Part shown: positions 48,866 to 60,632 of the stretch, piece after piece | How positions within the stretch are numbered: position 1 is the stretch's first letter | Layout: the number at the start of each line of letters is the position of its first letter | Source of the DNA: Phoenix dactylifera | Taxonomy: Eukaryota; Streptophyta; Magnoliopsida; Arecales; Arecaceae | Assembly (NCBI RefSeq): GCF_009389715.1 | Contig: NC_052399.1 | Coordinates: 21,073,045 to 21,137,044 of the forward strand | Reading direction: 5' to 3' | DNA length: 64,000 nt | The notes under the pieces: generated by a model | What the model was told of the DNA's origin: nothing | Databases searched by the model: none | What the model saw: only the letters and a program-made list of their open reading frames with translations | Translations under genes and position numbers: made by a program

Positions 48866-50273
48866 GAGAGAGGACTCACTCGGAAGGGTACTGGTGGGGG
48901 CTGCTTGTACAGTAGATTTGGTGAATGTCTGGGGGCCAACTAATACATATTAGTTTATCATGAATTCAAATTCATATAAATCTAATCACAAATATTACGA
49001 TCGATCATGATTGGTCAATTCTAATAGGTTCGTACTGCAGTGTCTCCTAGTTCATATAGATTATAAGCCAGATCCGCTCTGATATCATTAGATTGTGGTC
49101 TGCACAGCTCTTGAAGCAGCCGTTGCATAATTCGATCGGTGGATACGTGCGAGGGATCCAACCCCTATTCTATAATCACAGCCTATTTTTAGCAAGCACA
49201 ATCGTACATTCTCAGTCTCAAGTTTCAAATGCCTGGGCGAAGAAAAAGGCAAAAAAGATGATTGAAAATACAAAGTATTTTCAACCATCCATAGAATATT
49301 CTTTTGTCTTAAATAAGTTACATACATTACACTTGCTAGTTACTCCTTAAAAATATGCTAACACATTAAACTAACAATACCAAAAAATGACGGAAAACAC
49401 TTGAATTACATTAAGGAGTGAGGGTCACTTGCTAAATGAAAGGCTATCTCATAAGTAGATATTTCAGGACATGGCATAGTTTGTACGTTCATGTGAACAT
49501 GCGAATGCTTCACAATTTTGGGATGTTTCATGTGGACTACTCCTATAAATCTCATTAACCTTGAACTGCATGGCCCAATACAAATCCGAAACAGAGAGAG
49601 AAACCTACACCATGACCTATAGAGTTTTTGAGATTCACGAGAAGTTGCAAAATTGCATCCAAAATCTGATACCAAGTTAACTTCATTCTTATTTTCTTTT
49701 CTAGGTTGGCGTTGCCATGTTTTTTGCGAGGTTCGTTTATTTAAAAACTTCTAAATCTTTTCAACCCTTGAAAGGAGAAGGGTCGACATCAAGTCATCTA
49801 TATATCTATATATAATCATGGGGAGATCTAGAAGGAATGAAACTATTTACTATGAAGAATGGCAAATGTTAGTGAGCATCTCATGCCTAGACTCGAGACT
49901 AGAGCATTTGAAAACCCCTTAATGTGTGTTATTTGAAAAATAATCTTGCAAATCAATAGTTAAGTGGCTTCTTTGTGCAAGGTTTATATCTAGCTATAAT
50001 ATATATATTGTGTGCACGTATGTATAAATTGCAAGGCTAATAAACTTTCTTCCCTGAGCATAGCACAGCACACGAATATTGCAAATGTAAAATATTTGAT
50101 GGCCATGTGCATGCATTTCTTGGAATCAATGATTCTTTGAGTGCAATTTATTTTTAACTTAAAAAGCATCAGTTGGAGAGAGTATTCTTATGACATGAAA
50201 ACCATAAGCACTCAAAATTCAATATAATTGAAAATGACGATGATGGATGTCTCTAAATTTCATTCTAGATAAT
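48866..50273. other. Intergenic region with retroelement debris
   Basis: No gene was seen. On the minus strand two segments resemble the initiator-tRNA-Met primer binding site of LTR retrotransposons: TGATATCAGAGC at 49087-49076 and TGGTATCAGA at 49674-49665. No matched LTR pair or coding domain is visible. Confidence 0.4.
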
Positions 50274-52197
50274 CAATGTTTTTAAAACCAATTGGGAACC
50301 AGTCGTCGCCTATCCATTCAGGTTGAAAGGACCATTTAAAGAAGGTCAAAATTCGATCGAACTCAGGAGAACCGGATAAACTAGTCAGACCAGTTGGTTC
50401 GATCTAATTTGGATTTTTTTTTGAAAAAATCAACTCAAAAATAGCTGCGGATGAAATAGATTTTTTTTTCTTCTTTTTTAGACCGAAACTTAAGCATCTA
50501 AGGCTCTCCCTTTATTCTCTGGTCTCCGACGGCCCTCTTTCTCCTATTGTCTTCTCTTTGATTCTGTTGATGAAGATGATGACCATATGTGGATGGTCAT
50601 TGGTGCTGTGGTGCAACATGCACGTCTTCAGCGCATTGATGAAAAACTTCAGATTTCAAATTTGTGTGGATCCCCCACGATCCCATATGTCGACGATTTT
50701 AACGAGGGATAGGGCTAATGTGGTCCATGATCAGGAGCACATCAAGGATGTCATCACAGCCATCAAGGTGTTGATCCCCAACTCCAAGGACCCCATGATT
50801 GCCCCTTTCGTCCACGATCTCCAGTCCCGGGTCAATAGTTCTCCCGACATTCTTCGTCAGATAGTGATTGCGAATTTCTTTCTTCTTTTGGATTTATTAT
50901 TTGTAATATACTCTGAAAATCTGATCTTTTTTGTGGTTTTTGGCTTATTTGGTCGGGACAAAAGATATTATGCCTAGATTGCTAGTTTTTTCGTATGGAT
51001 TTATAATCACTAAATTCTAGTAATAATTTAGAAAAGTGCAACAGATTTGAATGCTTTTGGTTTCGTAGTTATGGTCTTTGTGTTATCATTGTTTCTATGT
51101 TAGCTTTTATGTTTTGTTGCTGTTGAGAATTGACTGGCCTCAAGCACCATGGCGAAAGGCGTGACGACACTGGAGAGCTCAGCGGTCGGCTGTTTTTGTC
51201 AGATTTGAGGAAAGTGAATAGTGCTCGGTCGCTGCGAATAAGTCCTCGTCCGATAAAAGCACCTCCAACCTGAAACAACATAGAGCAAAGAAGTCCATTG
51301 ACCGGAATGTATCCAGCAGAGAATAGAAGTCCACTAGCCGGAATGTATACAGCGGAGACCATCTGATGCCTAAGTCAATAAAATTATCAAGGAATAGAAG
51401 GAGGCACTCTCTCAAGTTGTAAGAGTGATCTCTTTTTTTTTACCTCTTTTTTTTTGTATATATTGGGTGGAAAAGTTTACCTGCCACTAGAAAATGTGGG
51501 TACGTGGGTCGACCAAAAGTGACTGGTTTGAGTATGGCCTGGATATCGGACTTGAATGCTTTGCAAACGAATGATATCCTATCTATTATATCGGTGGGAT
51601 TGCGATAATCACTAGGTCCCTCAATAAAAATACAAGCACTTGTAGAAAGTTCTCGATAAGTAAGCTCGGTGGTATGGCGTTGGGCCCGCCCAGTAATCAC
51701 TCTTGATCCACCACATATTGGAGCTGTAGTATGGTTTGATTGGCTAGTCCTCTTGGTGAGAAGTAGCCAATTTGGAGGCGTATTATGTTTTATGTCTAAC
51801 TTGGAAGCTGGTTGGGGAAGAAAAAATTTTTGAATTCTTTATATCTTAAACAAAGAAGAGGCATCTCGTATGTCGACCCAGCCTTTTCTTTTTTTTTTTG
51901 GGCGGGGGGTGGGTGAGCATCATACATTAAGTTTTGATTAATCACTGAGATACAAATTCTCATTTATAACTAGAGAAATAATATTGTACTAATTTATCTT
52001 GCTAGGAATTGGATCAGAGAGGATTACTAATTGAATTAGGGATACAGTTTTCCTTTTTTATTATTTTTTAAAATAAAAATATAATTGTGATGCCATGATG
52101 ACATCTTGCCGATATTACCGACTGGATCAGCTGCTGGATCGGCTAACTCGGGAACCAGTTTGCTAGTTTGATGTCCTATCCAATTTTAAAAATATTG
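50274..52197. mobile_element. 1.9 kb hAT-like TIR element with unrecognised ORF
   Basis: The left end CAATGTTTTTAAAACC and the right end in reverse CAATATTTTTAAAATT are inverted repeats. Flanking octamers TAGATAAT (50266-50273) and TGGATAAG (52198-52205) match at 6 of 8, as an aged hAT duplication would. Both subterminal zones contain GGGAACCAGT words. An ORF at 50558-50977 (with EHIKDVITAIKVLIP) is not recognised; it could be captured host sequence. No transposase is seen. Confidence 0.5.
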
Positions 52198-52580
52198 TGG
52201 ATAAGAAGACACATTCCTTCCGAATTCTTAGGATAAAATGAATTCATCTAATAATTTTACTTTAAAATGAAATGAAACCATGTAGGATAGTTTCACCTTT
52301 GGTTGCATGGGGACACGATCCACCCAAGAATTAGTACTTGGTTGCGGCGGAGCCCGCACAGGAAACGCGTAGCACCGAGAGCCCGCACCCAGTGGGAAAA
52401 ACACTGTTCCCGCCGCCGTTGCGATACCAAATAGGAAGCGCAGCTGCGACGCGCTTCGCTCGTTGCAACGCCTCCGACTGCCCACAGCGGCATCGACCCA
52501 AGACGCGTCTCCATCCCACTCGTCCGTCCTTTCTATTTTTGTCTTTCTTAGCCGTTATCGACGCCGTTTCCACCGGCATC

Positions 52581-52589
52581 TATTTATAG
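52581..52589 (+). promoter_or_regulatory. TATA box of the choline kinase gene
   Basis: TATTTATAG lies 167-175 bp upstream of the ATG and is followed by a CT-rich leader, typical for a plant 5' UTR. Confidence 0.45.
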
Positions 52590-52755
52590 GTCTCTATGCT
52601 TCCTCCTTTCCCTCATTCGTCTTTCTCCCGTTCTTTTTTCTCTTCTTCCCAGGGCTAGGGTTTCCAGCGAGAGGAAAGAAGGAGCCGTTCCTGGGTTTTA
52701 TCTGTTTCTTCTTCTTCTTCTTCTTTTCTCTTGAGCCATTTTGATACGAGAAAAA

Positions 52756-55700
52756 ATGGTGGCGTTCGAGGTGGGCAGCGCAAATGACGCCGTGGAGAGG
52801 ATCCCCAAGGAGGCGATGAGGATTCTTGACAGATTGGCGTCGGAATGGAGCGACGTGGCCGACTCCAAGGCCTTGGAGGTGGTGCACCTCAAGGGGGCGA
52901 TGACCAACCAGGTCTACCAGATCAACTGGCCGACCATGGGGAAGGACGGCGTCTCTCGGAAGGTGCTCGTCCGGATCTACGGCGACGGGGTGGATGTCTT
53001 CTTCGACCGGGAGGACGAGATCCGGACGTTCGAGTGCATGTCGAGGCACGGGCAGGGGCCGCGCCTTCTTGGGCGGTTTCCCAATGGCCGGGTCGAGGAG
53101 TTCATCAACGCCAGGGTATGCCCAATTTCGCAAGAAATTTTCTTTCTTTCTTTTTTGTTTAGTTAATCTTTTAATTTCTAGGTGCGTGCCGATTCTTTGA
53201 TTGCTCTGTTTGCTATTAGTTGTTTTAACATATTACTAGATGAGGTATGTAGAATTTGTTATTTGTTTTATCATTGTAATTGTTTTTTTTTTTCCATTTT
53301 CTTCCATGGTTGATGAGAACGATTTGAATTCATGAATGTTTTCAAGCTGAAATTTTCTTTCTTCCTTCTTTCTTTCTTCCCCCCCAAGCCGGATCTTTTG
53401 ATATTTATTATTTTCCTTATTAAGATCGGTGTGCTGTCACTAACATATACTTGAGATTTGATATGGAGAAGGATGGATGCATATGGTGTGTATTTTGGGC
53501 TCTTTTTGTGGGAAGACTAGGTCTTTTATTCGCTTACTATTTAGTCCAAAAGTGCTTGTGGGGTCAAGAAGCTTTATGCTTTGCTACTTTATGATTTATG
53601 CTGTCACTGTTGCTGTTGTTGCCGGTAGTTTATCCGCATAAGATTCTAACATGTGAAAAGGCATTCTTTAGGACCTCAGCACATGCTAAACTGTAAGTGA
53701 ATAATGGTAGCCTAGCACCAAATAGTCAGAAACCTTGTTTACAACTGTGAGTAGAGAGAAGTCCTGGTAAATTTACATCTAAAGGTGGAATATACCTTCA
53801 TATATGAAGAGAGCTGGAATCAGGTGCATTCATCTTTTATTGAATAGACAACCTTAGGGTCTGTAGGATCGACCTCAGCTTAAGTGCTTTAATTTTTTAA
53901 AGATTAAATGGTGCTTACTTTAAAACAGAAGAGGATTATGACAGCCCACGGTATCTAGGTTGCTTAGGTAGCAACATACCTGGACTTACAAGTTACTCCT
54001 TACATTTCCCCTGGCTTGTGAATTTGGATTCATGTAGCATCATGCCTCGTGGCTTTTGTTCAGATCGTGCTTGTTAGGACAATGGTGCCTCTGGTCCCAC
54101 TTAGAATGTGTTCTGAAAAAGTGTCTCCTCTCAAAACCAGATAAATGGTGTTCTTGGAATCATCTTCATAATGAAGGTGCCAGTGAGACAGTGATGATGG
54201 GAGCAAGATATTTCTTACTCTGATGTCAAGTCCTCCATTTCTTTGAAAAATCTTTTGGCAATAGATTTTAGAAAGATGCAATGAAAATAATCTCATGGCT
54301 TCTTTTTAGCCATACCACTATCATCCACACAGGTTTCATACAGGATTTTTTTAATTGAAGTTTAACATCAGTTGGGTGACAAGCATCAAGGATGGAGAGA
54401 GATAATTGTGGGAGTGTTATTTGCTACAGGTCAGCTTCTTCGTTGCTGTTATGCAAAGATGGAAAATGATGTAGTTATGGTTCTTAGGTTTTGATTGGGG
54501 TCGCTTGACGCCATACCTGGATTATCTATCTGAAGTATACACTTTATGTCCTCATCTAAATGGCTGAGGCTGTCTGGTAAGATGATTATTTTCCCCTTTT
54601 GCCAGATGATCTGACTTCCTCATGATCATTCTCGGTTGCATGAAGAATGAACCAAACATTTGCTAAGATACGTGCTGTGATGTTGGTACGTGAATGCTGT
54701 TTGATTTCATCAAGTTGTAATTGCTGCTTAAGAGCTCCTAAATCACCTGGTCATCCCATGATTTTATTAGTTACTTATGCATGGAAAGCTCTGTGGTTTT
54801 TCTTGTGTAATCTACTCATGGTAATCTTTAAACAGCAATGGTGGCATTACTTGTTAAATTTTCACAGTTTGTGTATCAATGTTCTGAATTGGTCATGCTG
54901 CTTTTGCTATTTTAGACACTTTCTGCAGCTGATCTGCGGGACCCAGAAATATCTGCTCTTGTAGCATCAAAATTAAAGGAGTTTCATGACCTTGACATGC
55001 CCAGTCCAAGGAATGTATTCTTATGGGAAAGATTGAGGTATATTTTAATTATCTATCAAACTTTGGGCTTAACTTTGAGCAGTGATGTGCCTGATAGCTT
55101 ATATTATCTCTCTTTATCTCAGAAAATGGCTGAAAACAGCTCGAAATTTGTGCTTACCTGAAGAATCTAAAGAATTTCGCTTGGATACCCTAGCGGAGGA
55201 GATAGCTGCTTTCGAAAGTTTTTTCTCTGGGAAAGATCAGAGAATAGGATTCTGTCATAATGATCTCCAGTATGGGAATATCATGGTTGACGAGGAGACC
55301 AGACAAGTAACTATAATAGTAAGTTGCTTTCTCTAATACACTTAATCTACGGGCTCTTTTAGTCAATTTCTTAAAAGTTAACTTTTCAAACTTCCGTTTC
55401 TGCTAAGTGAAATGGAAAACGTTATAGTTTTGGTTGAATGGTTAGAGTGCTAGTTCCTTTAGGAGTCCTATCTTGTATTGTTTTAAATTTGGTTTCCCAA
55501 CCAAATTGTTTTTCTCCAGGGACGATTCCATCTCATATGGAATTGTTGCTGCAGCTTGGTCATGAAGTTCTGATAGTAGCTGTGAGATCTTAAGCCATGA
55601 AAAGCATAAACTAAGCACTGCATTGCCAATGATGAGTCTTTTTCTTGTCCTTTTCAATTTGTTCTTTTTCCCTATCAACTTTAGGGAGAGTGATGCGGGC

Positions 55701-58578
55701 CAAGGAACATTAGATCTTAGGATTTCAGTATATTTCATTTCATACCATAACTTCAAAAGTTCAAAGATATCATAAGGAGTAAAATGGTTTGCTTTGTAGA
55801 GAATGGCACAATTAATGACTCCATAAGATATGCAGGAAGTTCTGATATTAGCTGTGAATGTTTTAAGAAATGTTCATAGTACTACTTCTGGTGCCTATAC
55901 TAGTACCATTTTGGTATAGTGTCTGTGCAGTCGGTTCGTGGTACGAACACTTTGTACGCTTCCCATACTTAGTATTGGTTCACTACCAGTACGGTTTGGT
56001 ATTGTCCGATACAAGGTATTACGGTTTGGTATGGCAAGTCATGGTTTTAAGCCATGAAAAATATGGTGGGTACTGGCCCTACTCTTGTGGTGTATGCTCC
56101 CAAACTAAGTACTACACTACCAATGACGAGTCAAATCTTTTTTTTTTTCCATTTTAATTTGTTTGCTTTTTAGAGAATAGTACAGTTAACAACTTGAGAT
56201 TCCTAATTACATAGATTAATCACGTTAATCTTTAGTTGGTGAGAAGTTTATCTCTTAATAGGGCCAAATATAGTGTCTTGAGAAGTCATATTTGAATCAC
56301 ATTGTCCCAACAGTCAATTTTTTGGAATAAATTTTAGTGCATGGCCATAGGTAAGCATATATAATGGGGCTGTCTTGTATTATATGTTGTCTGAGAATGT
56401 AAACGGTTACTTTGTTAACTGTCATTCTTTATGTGAAAACTTATCTGCATAGGTAATGTATTGGTAGTTTCCTGTATGCGTGTTGTGTGAGAATATGAAT
56501 GAATGAAAATTTCAGCACTCTTTGATCTGCGTTAGAAGCAAAGTGATTTAACTTTGCAAATGGTGTTCCATTCGTGCCAATGATAATCATCCTTTTTTTT
56601 TGTGGGTTGGGGTTGGGGGGCTGTGTTCTAGCAATTGCTAGTTATTTATGCTGAGGAATGCCTCGAGTGTTCTGTCTCTTTAGTTGCTGGAAGCAGGAGC
56701 AGGTGTGGAGGTGGGTGTGGGTGTGGGTAAGGGGAAATTGGTCTGTCACATCATAAAAGAAAAATAGGGAAATGCTTAAGAAACAGGTGCAAGGATGTCC
56801 TGACTGCCTCTTTAGTTTCTAGAGCGGGTATGCTCCACTAAATAGAAGTGGTCAGCTAAGGTCTGCTCTTGGAATGGTATGACTTGGCATGTCAAATGAT
56901 TATATGTTGTATTCTAGCGATTGTAACATCATGCCTGTTGTTGTAGAGTTGTATATCCAGACACTCTGCATATCCGTACTCTGGTGTTTACTTATCTTTT
57001 TAGTTATGCACTAAGACATTTCTGTGACTTCTGGATGGAGATATAAATCATATTTCTCTTATTCTTTAATTTATTGATCAATTTTAAGCCTGCTTCTTGA
57101 TGCATCAATGATATAATCGGAGCCAATCTCTGGCATAGCCAGCATTCTGTTTTAATTTTTTTTCTCGACCTCTCAACACCAGACTGAATGCAGAAATATA
57201 TGAAATTATGTAGGATGTCCATGGTGTCCACTTCTCATTATTCTTTATTTTTACAATTTCTAGGACTATGAGTATGCAAGTTTCAACCCCATTGCATATG
57301 ATCTTGCCAATCACTTTTGTGAGATGGCTGCTGATTACCATACAGAGACTCCTCACATTTTGGATTTCAATAAATACCCAGGTTTGTTATTCTTGGTTTT
57401 CAGTTTGCTGACATTGAAATGGACACCCCTATGCTGGTGTTAATGCTCTGTTTCTGATCTTTTTGGAAGCAGATTATGAGGAGCGCAAGAGATTTGTGCA
57501 GGCATATCTGAGTTCGTCAGGTAATCTGTTCAAAGGCTGCATAAAAAACACATAAAGAGAACTGATCTTTTTGGTTCAACTTGTACCTCAACAACAGATT
57601 GAAATAACTTATCACGATCTTAAGCAGTCTTAGACATTCCATACGTGCATCTATAAGTGCAGTGGTGTAAATGCATACATGATATTAGAACTGATAGGTG
57701 TAAGTTTCATGCAGATCCTACTTCTTTTCCACACTATGAAGGTTGAATTACAGAACTAAGTGGTTATTTTGACATCGAGATAATGAGTTAGGAAACTATA
57801 AATTTCTTGCCTTTTTTAATGTGTTCATGTGTCGCTATAGCTCACTAAACCTGGTAGATTGATGAGTTACAGTTTTTCAATTGTATATCAAGTAGGAAGC
57901 ATTAAGCATGATGACCGTCAGGAGTTTATCAGATTATGTGGTCGCCATAGGATTGCACATACAATGAGATATATTGGACCACATTAATAGTTTGATAGCA
58001 TCAATGTGAATTTAGATCATCTTTCAATAAGAAAGACAAATAAAAACTCCTCGTGTCCTGGAAGCTATTTAATCATCTTAATATGTGTAATGCTGGGTCA
58101 TTTTTCAAGATACGGATGCTAGAGGTTGTTAGTCAAAATTTTCGGCACTATCAGATTTTTTAAAAAAAATTATTTCTGTTCCCCAAGGTGGTTATTCAAA
58201 ATTTTTGGAACTACCCAATCTCAATTTTATTTCTGCTCCCCACACCCCGTCTCCTTTTTAAAATTTTCGTGGACTCTATATTCTTTTATCTATAGGTGAA
58301 ACAGGCAATCTCGTGGAAATTGACAATTTACTGGAGCTTATTGAGAAGTATACTCTTGCAAGTCATCTTGTTTGGGGCCTATGGGGAATAATATCAGTAA
58401 GGCACTTCGGTTTGTTTTCTTGTTCGGTCGGGCTCTTGTTGCTTGGAAGTTGGTTTCAACCTTTTCAATTCATTTATCCATTTGTCTGCAGGAACATGTC
58501 AATGATATTGACTTCAATTACATGGAGTATGCAAAGCAGAGGTTTCAGCAGTACTGGTTAAGGAAGTCTGCCACATAG
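52756..58578 (+). CDS. Choline/ethanolamine kinase
   Basis: Eight exons: 52756-53115, 54916-55037, 55123-55318, 57264-57381, 57473-57520, 58296-58396, 58492-58578. That is seven coding segments; an additional one is not needed because all phases join to a 343-residue product. All introns are GT-AG. The N-terminal lobe includes [13 protein letters not shown] and [17 protein letters not shown]. The catalytic Brenner-type motif is [14 protein letters not shown], and the choline kinase motif is [20 protein letters not shown]. The ending [18 protein letters not shown] is also typical. It phosphorylates choline (or ethanolamine) with ATP, the first step of the CDP-choline route to phosphatidylcholine, in the cytosol. 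Exon 1 is GC-rich and the rest AT-rich, a gradient common in monocots. Substrate preference cannot be told from sequence. The start is the first ATG after a CT-rich leader. Confidence 0.92.
53116..54915 (+). other. Intron 1 of the choline kinase gene
   Basis: AT-rich with T and CT tracts. Small ORFs here have no recognisable content. I see nothing further. Confidence 0.6.
55548..56205 (+). repeat. Direct duplication inside a choline kinase intron
   Basis: Copy A (about 55560-55835) and copy B (about 55838-56205) share, in order, GAAGTTCTGATA, CTTAAGCCATGAAAA-type, CCAATGA(T/C)GAGTC, TTTGCTTT and AGAGAATRGYACA segments. Copy B is interrupted by the element at 55868-56043. Copy A has about 100 bp between its shared parts that copy B lacks. 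Confidence 0.65.
55868..56043. mobile_element. GGTACC-rich hAT-like MITE, 8-bp TSD
   Basis: The octamer GTTTTAAG occurs at 55860-55867 and again at 56044-56051. The neighbouring duplicate at about 55580-55600 has the same flanks joined directly (GATCTTAAGCCATGAAAAG), so it shows the empty site. The inner sequence has GGTATAG, GTACGG and GGTATGG words of the same family, although its ends (AAATGTTCATAG and, in reverse, CATGACTTGCC) are poor inverted repeats. Confidence 0.7.
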
Positions 58579-58719
58579 GGAGCTGGGTGGGTGAATTGAA
58601 TGGTTTACGTGCCTTTGTACTTACTTGTCAGCGTTAGAAGCCACTATGAATACATGGCATGGGTTCTTCAATACTGAAATTAGATTTTTTGAGTGTTGCA
58701 AAATAATACAGCTATGTTC

Positions 58720-58725
58720 AATAAA
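58720..58725 (+). terminator. Poly(A) signal candidate for choline kinase
   Basis: AATAAA lies 142 bp downstream of the stop codon, a normal distance for a plant 3' UTR. Confidence 0.45.
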
Positions 58726-60632
58726 CCGAAGGCAGCCCCTGGTGTTTTTGTTTTGGTTTTAGGATTACAGTTAATACGAGAAAAATTTCACGTTGGTCGT
58801 TAGCATTCATAAAAAAAAAAAAGAAATATGCTTTAATGAAAGCATTTTGTAATGTTTTGTTGTTCAATATTTAGTAGTAGTATTAGCTTCCCATTTAACA
58901 AGGGCATCGTGTGTGCTTGAGCATCTTTTGTTTTTGTCCGTTCATTTCTTTTCTTCTTTGCTTTTGGCTCCAAGTCAATCAAGGAATTGAAAGTAAAGAG
59001 AGACAAAAATGCGTATTAAGATTCTCTCTTTTTTTTTTGGGTTAAAAATAGGAGGGGAGGGGGGAGGGACCAGCTCACCCGTATAACAGCCGTACTACTG
59101 GGCCTCTCTTCCATACAGGTCGTAGGTTTCGTGTGCCTTTTCCGATCCGTGGGCTTACCAGGCCCGCCGTCTCATGTGTGGGTACGTCATTTTAGCGCCA
59201 TCTCGGTTTAGATGAAAGGAAAGCATATCCACTAACGAGTGGGAAAAAGTTTATGTGCCGATATGGGATGGGATGGGTGGGGTTTAGAAGGTTGGATAAT
59301 TATAGTTTGTCTCATTTGACAGCGAGGCAATATCAAGTTAATGTGCCATAGGGATGGCTTAGAACTTTGGTGGACCATGGCTACGGGTTCGATCACCTTG
59401 CTATTTGCAATTAGCTGCCTTTGCCTGAGAAATATTGGTCAAATGGTTTTGTGGTGCGTGCAATGGGCCTTCAAAAAGGCTGTGAAGGCATTGATGGTTG
59501 GGATTAATCTCATCTGATATAAATGCAATTCTTGGCTCCATATATCCAGGAACGAATTAGGATTCCATGCCCATGAAGGAAGATAGTGTCAGCTGTCACT
59601 TTTATGGTTGTTATTTAACATCAATCATTCTGATGAGTCCTGTGTGCAGCATCTCCCTCTTCCCGGAAACCCTAACTGATTTCAGATGGCATTTTGGTTT
59701 TATGCGAGATGGTGCATTTGGCCTAGTCAGAGTTAGGATTTTTCAGGAATCTAGGCAAGCTCAGCGCCCATAATACTCGACGGGTTCCAAAGAAGGATTC
59801 ACTTTCCTTAGCATGAATCAACAGTTGGATCGCACAGGATTGAATGAAGTCAGAGCTGGTCTTCTACTAGACCAATGAACCCCCATCCTTTCCTTTCCCT
59901 CGTGAGAGATTCTGAGTTGGCCTGTCCTGATTAGACTCGGCTGCGGTTGCCCCCCGACATCCCTGTATCTCATGCATGCCGCTCTCTGCGGCCGCCACCT
60001 AATAGTATCCCTAAGCCATTGATGGTGATAACAGGAAGGTTCTCCCATCTTTGGCTTATTCTCGGCAGACCATATCAGGTATATAAAAGGCAATTCAGTA
60101 ATGCAACGCTGTATGGGAAAATGAAAGTTAGTCTGAAAATGAAAGTTAGTCTGAAAGTAGAACATTAAAGGTTTTTAGAAACAGTATTAAATTGTTATTT
60201 TTTTAGGAATGTGTGATACAACTGAGTACATGGGTGCTGCATATTGAAGCTGCATTTGCTGCAAAACCATACAGAAGTAAGCCATTAGAACACGCCATTG
60301 TTAATTCTTTTAATCAATATTAAAATGAGGGAGAAAATACCCATTATCCCAACTGTTAGAAGTAAGCTGCCTCCCATTTTTTATGAGCCTACGAAGAGAG
60401 ATGATTCAGCTGATGTTGGCTGAGATTGGTTTGGACTATGCAAGGACTATTTATAATGGTCACAGCTCAGAGTGAGCAACTTCTTTTTCAGTATAGTGGA
60501 CAGGTAAAATGGGAGTACTTGGCTGTATTTTCTTGACATGGGTAGCCAGCAAGAGAATATTGCTTCATGCTGTGGATGTGAGCCGCCCTTCTAAATTGCC
60601 AGGCAATTTTTGCTATTTTCCTTTCTCATGTT
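58726..60632. other. Intergenic region
   Basis: No gene is supported. It includes a GGGATGGGATGGGTGGGG stretch (about 59266-59285) related to repeats elsewhere in the window and a two-copy 18-bp tandem (AAAATGAAAGTTAGTCTG, 60118-60153). Short ORFs are unconvincing. Confidence 0.5.

Noticed and set aside
52228-52589. ORFs on both strands before the choline kinase gene
   Set aside because: They overlap a GC-rich promoter/5' region and encode nothing recognisable.
55428-55500. tRNA-like start (TGGTTGAATGGTTAGAGTGC)
   Set aside because: An A-box-like segment is present but no B box or cloverleaf follows.
59340-59410. tRNA-like B box (GGGTTCGATCACC)
   Set aside because: No A box at the proper distance and no acceptor stem.
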